Source: Novipirellula artificiosorum (GTDB lineage Bacteria; Planctomycetota; Planctomycetia; Pirellulales; Pirellulaceae). From it: 64,000 nt of DNA. The stretch covers positions 124,001-188,000 of the forward strand of contig NZ_SJPV01000004.1 in assembly GCF_007860135.1 (NCBI RefSeq). Direction: 5' to 3'. The notes beneath the pieces are model-generated. The model ran no database searches and was not told the DNA's origin. It worked only from the letters and a program-made list of their open reading frames with translations. A program made the translations under genes and the position numbers. Shown here in pieces: positions 61,307-64,000 of this stretch; the stretch's first letter is position 1; each line of letters opens with the position of its first letter.

Positions 61307-64000
61307 TCAGTGTTGTACGATCCAGATATTGCGAAACTGATTGGGATCGCCATGATGCTGGAGGTATACAGGGCCTTTGGCGACTTCCGGACGAGGCCCC
61401 GCGGGACCGCCGCCGGTTCCTCCGGGCAAACTCACTCTGTCGTGAACTTTCACGCCGTTTTGGATCACGGTCATGACCGCTGGTGAAACCTTGGCTCCCC
61501 CCTTGAAACGGGCCGCCGTGAATTCGATTTCAAGACTCTGCCAAGCAAGCGGCGGAAGGCACATGTTCAGGTCCGCTTCGCGGATTCCGTAAATGCCACC
61601 GCACCATGTACTGACGGGTTTGAGCAGAACCATGTTCTGCCAAGCATTCGAATTGGGGTCAAGTCCAAACGAATCGCAAATCTGAACTTCGTAAGCTCCG
61701 ACCGCGAACACACCACTGTTTCCTCGATGCGGATGGCTGAGAGGCAACTCAGGCTTCAGCGGAAGCAAGTACTCCAGATGCAAAGTAAAATCCTGGAATT
61801 CGTCTTTGGTCTTGGCACCCGCTTGCAACAGTCCTCCCTCCGTTTTTGCATGACTCCAAGCATCGGTTCCCGAGCCGTCGAACAGCACGATCGCGTCCTT
61901 GGGAGGTCTTACACCCACGACGTCTTTGCTGCGATCAATCTTATCCCAGCCCTTCAATCTCGCTTCGATGGCGTCGGCATCAACCCAGGCATGAGCAACA
62001 TCGTCGCCGTCCCATCCCCTTCCAGGCAAGCCGCCTCCGTAGGTCGAAAGGTAAAACTTGCCCTCGCTGGGTACGACCTGCATGGCTTGTTTGCCTCGCA
62101 TGTACTCGCCCATGAATGCGAAACCAGGAAACTCCTTCGCCGCCAATTTGGCGTCCGTCCAAACCGACGCGTTAGAATATTTTTTGATGACGGGCTTCTT
62201 GGTCGCGTGATGGACTTGCACAAAATAGGCCCCGCGGGTTTTGCCATCCGCGCCGCTCAGCCAAGTTTGCAGCAACCCGTGACCTTTGGGCAGGTCCACT
62301 TCAAACATGACGGACGCTTCTGTTCCGCCGAGTTTCTTTTCCAACGTTTGATCGCCGATCTGCAAGATGGCCTTGGTCGCACTCATCGACTGGGGTGCAT
62401 CGTCGGGGAATCTTGACAGCCGAATCGAATAGTGCCCAGCCTGCACAACATTGACGGCCCAAAAGCCGTTGATGGCGAGTGAGTCATCGCCCAGTTGGTC
62501 TTGTTTCCAAATCACATTCCCTACCGTTGGATGCCAATCGCGGACCGTCAGCAGCGTGGGGTTCTCGTCAGCCGCACCGAGTTGAAAGCGTGCGTAAGGT
62601 TCACCGTCGGCAAACACCTCCGCAAAGTGATCTTCGTACTGGCGTTGCAAATCGCGGACAATCTCGGCGTACTGGTTCGCGACATCGCTCGTTTGTCCTG
62701 GATCACGGACGATGTCGTACAGTTGGCCATCGACCAGTCGCCAGTTCTCGGTGAGCACCGCGTAGTGTGATTTCGCGCCGTGATGCTTGTCCGATTCCCG
62801 CAGTATGGGTTGGTCCCCTTGTCGCTGCACGAACAACGTACGGTCAGGCCAGTTGTGAGCATTCTCGTCGATCAGAGGCTGCAAACTTCGTCCGTCAAAA
62901 CGGGTGCTCTTGGGCAATTGCAGACCACACCAATCCACCAGTGTCGGCAGCCAATCGCGGCACGACGTGAGTTCGTCAACGACATGCCCCGCCTTTAACC
63001 GTACGGGCCAACGCACAAAGCAAGCGACTCGATGCCCGCCTTCGAAGACGGAACCTTTCTTTCCTCGCATCCCGGCGTTGAAACCATCGTCTGGGGAACT
63101 GCCGCTGGTGCCTGCGGCTGATCCGTTGTCTCCCATGAAGATGACAATCGTGTCCTCCGTGAGTTTGTTCGTTTCCATCACATCGAGAAGTCGTCCGAGG
63201 TTTTCGTCAAAGTGAACGATCTGTCCAAAGAATTTGGATCGCATCTCCGCATGCCCTTGTGCTCGGAACGGAGCCGAGTACTTCTGGGGAACCGTGTGCG
63301 GACTGTGCATCGCGTTAAGTGGCAGATAGACAAAGAACGGTTTATCCGATGGTTCGCTGACAAATCTTCGGCACTCCCGAAAGAACACGTCGGTGCAATA
63401 GCCGGCGATCTTTTCTGGCGTGCCGTTTCGATAGTACGTGTCATCAAAGTAGTCGTTGCCGATGGGGTTGCCGATCTCGTCGATGCCGCCGGCAAGGTGC
63501 CGCACGACATTCTGAAAACCGCGGAAACGGGGTGCGTAAGGCCATGCGTCCCCAAGGTGCCATTTTCCGAACATGGCGGTTCGATAACCGGATTTTGAAA
63601 ACAGATCCGCCATCGTGGTTTCATCTGCGCCAAGCAACTGCCGTCCCTGGACGACATCCCACGCTCCGACTCGCGTTGAGTAACGGCCCGTCATCAACGC
63701 CGCCCGTGTTGGCGTGCACACAGGATCGACGTGATAGTCTTCCAAACGAACGCTCTGTTGCGACAGCCGATCGAGGTTTGGCGTCTTCAGCCATGGATTC
63801 CCATGACAGGACATATCGCCGTAACCCTGATCATCGGTAACGATCAAGATAACATTGGGTTTCTTTGTAAGGTTTGCTTGCTTCGCACGTTTTTTTGTCG
63901 CAGCGGAAGTCAGCTTCACGCCCGGCGCGTCATGTTCCGTAGCGTGAAGATCGAATCTTGGTAGCACCTCGTTCAGCAGGTCTCGCTCGGTTCGGTGCTC
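61307..64000 (-). CDS. Sulfatase-DUF1080 fusion, 5' end outside window
   Basis: An S1 sulfatase with a long C-terminal extension. From GTG 63967 it has 886 residues, but the frame is open to base 64000 (EHRTERDLLNE), so the true start is probably outside. The sulfatase part has LIVTDDQGYGD, CTPTR with Cys84 counted from that GTG, FGKWHLG and FMGDNGSA. Residues about 455-650 include a lyase-like or CBM sandwich (GHYSIRLSRFPDD). The last 200 residues are DUF1080, a LamG-like 3-keto-disaccharide hydrolase-type fold: DGSGTDAWSHAK, HPHRGNSGVFAVGAYEVQI, PVYLQHHG and FRNIWI. The fusion would bind or cleave the desulfated sugar. Confidence 0.92.
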   Translation of the reverse strand, partial: EHRTERDLLNEVLPRFDLHATEHDAPGVKLTSAATKKRAKQANLTKKPNVILIVTDDQGYGDMSCHGNPWLKTPNLDRLSQQSVRLEDYHVDPVCTPTRAALMTGRYSTRVGAWDVVQGRQLLGADETTMADLFSKSGYRTAMFGKWHLGDAWPYAPRFRGFQNVVRHLAGGIDEIGNPIGNDYFDDTYYRNGTPEKIAGYCTDVFFRECRRFVSEPSDKPFFVYLPLNAMHSPHTVPQKYSAPFRAQGHAEMRSKFFGQIVHFDENLGRLLDVMETNKLTEDTIVIFMGDNGSAAGTSGSSPDDGFNAGMRGKKGSVFEGGHRVACFVRWPVRLKAGHVVDELTSCRDWLPTLVDWCGLQLPKSTRFDGRSLQPLIDENAHNWPDRTLFVQRQGDQPILRESDKHHGAKSHYAVLTENWRLVDGQLYDIVRDPGQTSDVANQYAEIVRDLQRQYEDHFAEVFADGEPYARFQLGAADENPTLLTVRDWHPTVGNVIWKQDQLGDDSLAINGFWAVNVVQAGHYSIRLSRFPDDAPQSMSATKAILQIGDQTLEKKLGGTEASVMFEVDLPKGHGLLQTWLSGADGKTRGAYFVQVHHATKKPVIKKYSNASVWTDAKLAAKEFPGFAFMGEYMRGKQAMQVVPSEGKFYLSTYGGGLPGRGWDGDDVAHAWVDADAIEARLKGWDKIDRSKDVVGVRPPKDAIVLFDGSGTDAWSHAKTEGGLLQAGAKTKDEFQDFTLHLEYLLPLKPELPLSHPHRGNSGVFAVGAYEVQICDSFGLDPNSNAWQNMVLLKPVSTWCGGIYGIREADLNMCLPPLAWQSLEIEFTAARFKGGAKVSPAVMTVIQNGVKVHDRVSLPGGTGGGPAGPRPEVAKGPVYLQHHGDPNQFRNIWIVQH

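Noticed and set aside
1..64000. tRNA, rRNA, CRISPR array, prophage or integrase genes
   Set aside because: None could be recognised by eye; no spaced short repeats, cloverleaf with CCA end, or integrase motif was seen.

Overview
The window looks like a planctomycete chromosome of the Rhodopirellula/Pirellula kind. The evidence is the density of secreted type I sulfatases (four intact or edge-truncated genes plus two broken ones), large PQQ-type propellers, DUF1593, DUF1080, GH116 and GH39-like secreted enzymes, transmembrane Ser/Thr kinases with the planctomycete N-terminal leader, and an ECF sigma factor divergent from a kinase gene. Gene order is loose, with short operons on both strands and many gene remnants between them. 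No tRNA, rRNA or CRISPR array was seen.

Left part (1-10.5 kb): a divergent catabolic cluster. On the minus strand an enolase-superfamily sugar-acid enzyme is followed by two S1 sulfatases. On the plus strand lie a GntR/FCD regulator, an aldehyde dehydrogenase, a DMT-type sugar transporter and a large PQQ-like propeller. A TTGT...ACAA palindrome between the divergent arms is a candidate operator. This reads as desulfation and uptake of a sugar or sugar acid, followed by its oxidation.

Rearranged part (10.5-25.7 kb): a 258-bp direct repeat occurs twice, 9.4 kb apart and about 98% identical. Around it lie a sulfatase fragment, a PQQ-propeller N-terminus, an RTX-repeat scrap and a sulfatase that has lost its catalytic centre by internal deletion. 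Intact genes in between are a STAS protein, a Ser/Thr kinase, a PPP-like phosphatase, a nitrilase, a nitroreductase, an SGNH hydrolase and an unknown membrane protein.

Glycan part (23-39 kb and 52-64 kb): GH43-like, GH116, GH62, two GH39-like paralogues, a truncated GH53, a SASA esterase, a right-handed beta-helix protein, DUF1593 and sulfatases. Together they suggest attack on a sulfated arabinose/xylose- or galactose-containing plant or algal polysaccharide. That substrate is inferred from families, not shown by the sequence.

Signalling part (39.7-51.8 kb): a CheB-CheR-PAS-histidine kinase fusion is followed by an ECF sigma factor divergent from a transmembrane kinase. Then comes a group of secreted proteins: CARDB-like, Tyr-rich, a YbjN-like protein, a trypsin-like protease and a PSYxQ-repeat protein. 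Four of these five are preceded by the same bipartite motif, GTAACA-N16-GCTT(G/T)G, always with a 16-base spacer. Three of the proteins share domains pairwise. I read this as a small ECF-kinase regulon with an envelope or extracellular output, and it is the best candidate in the window for an undescribed system.
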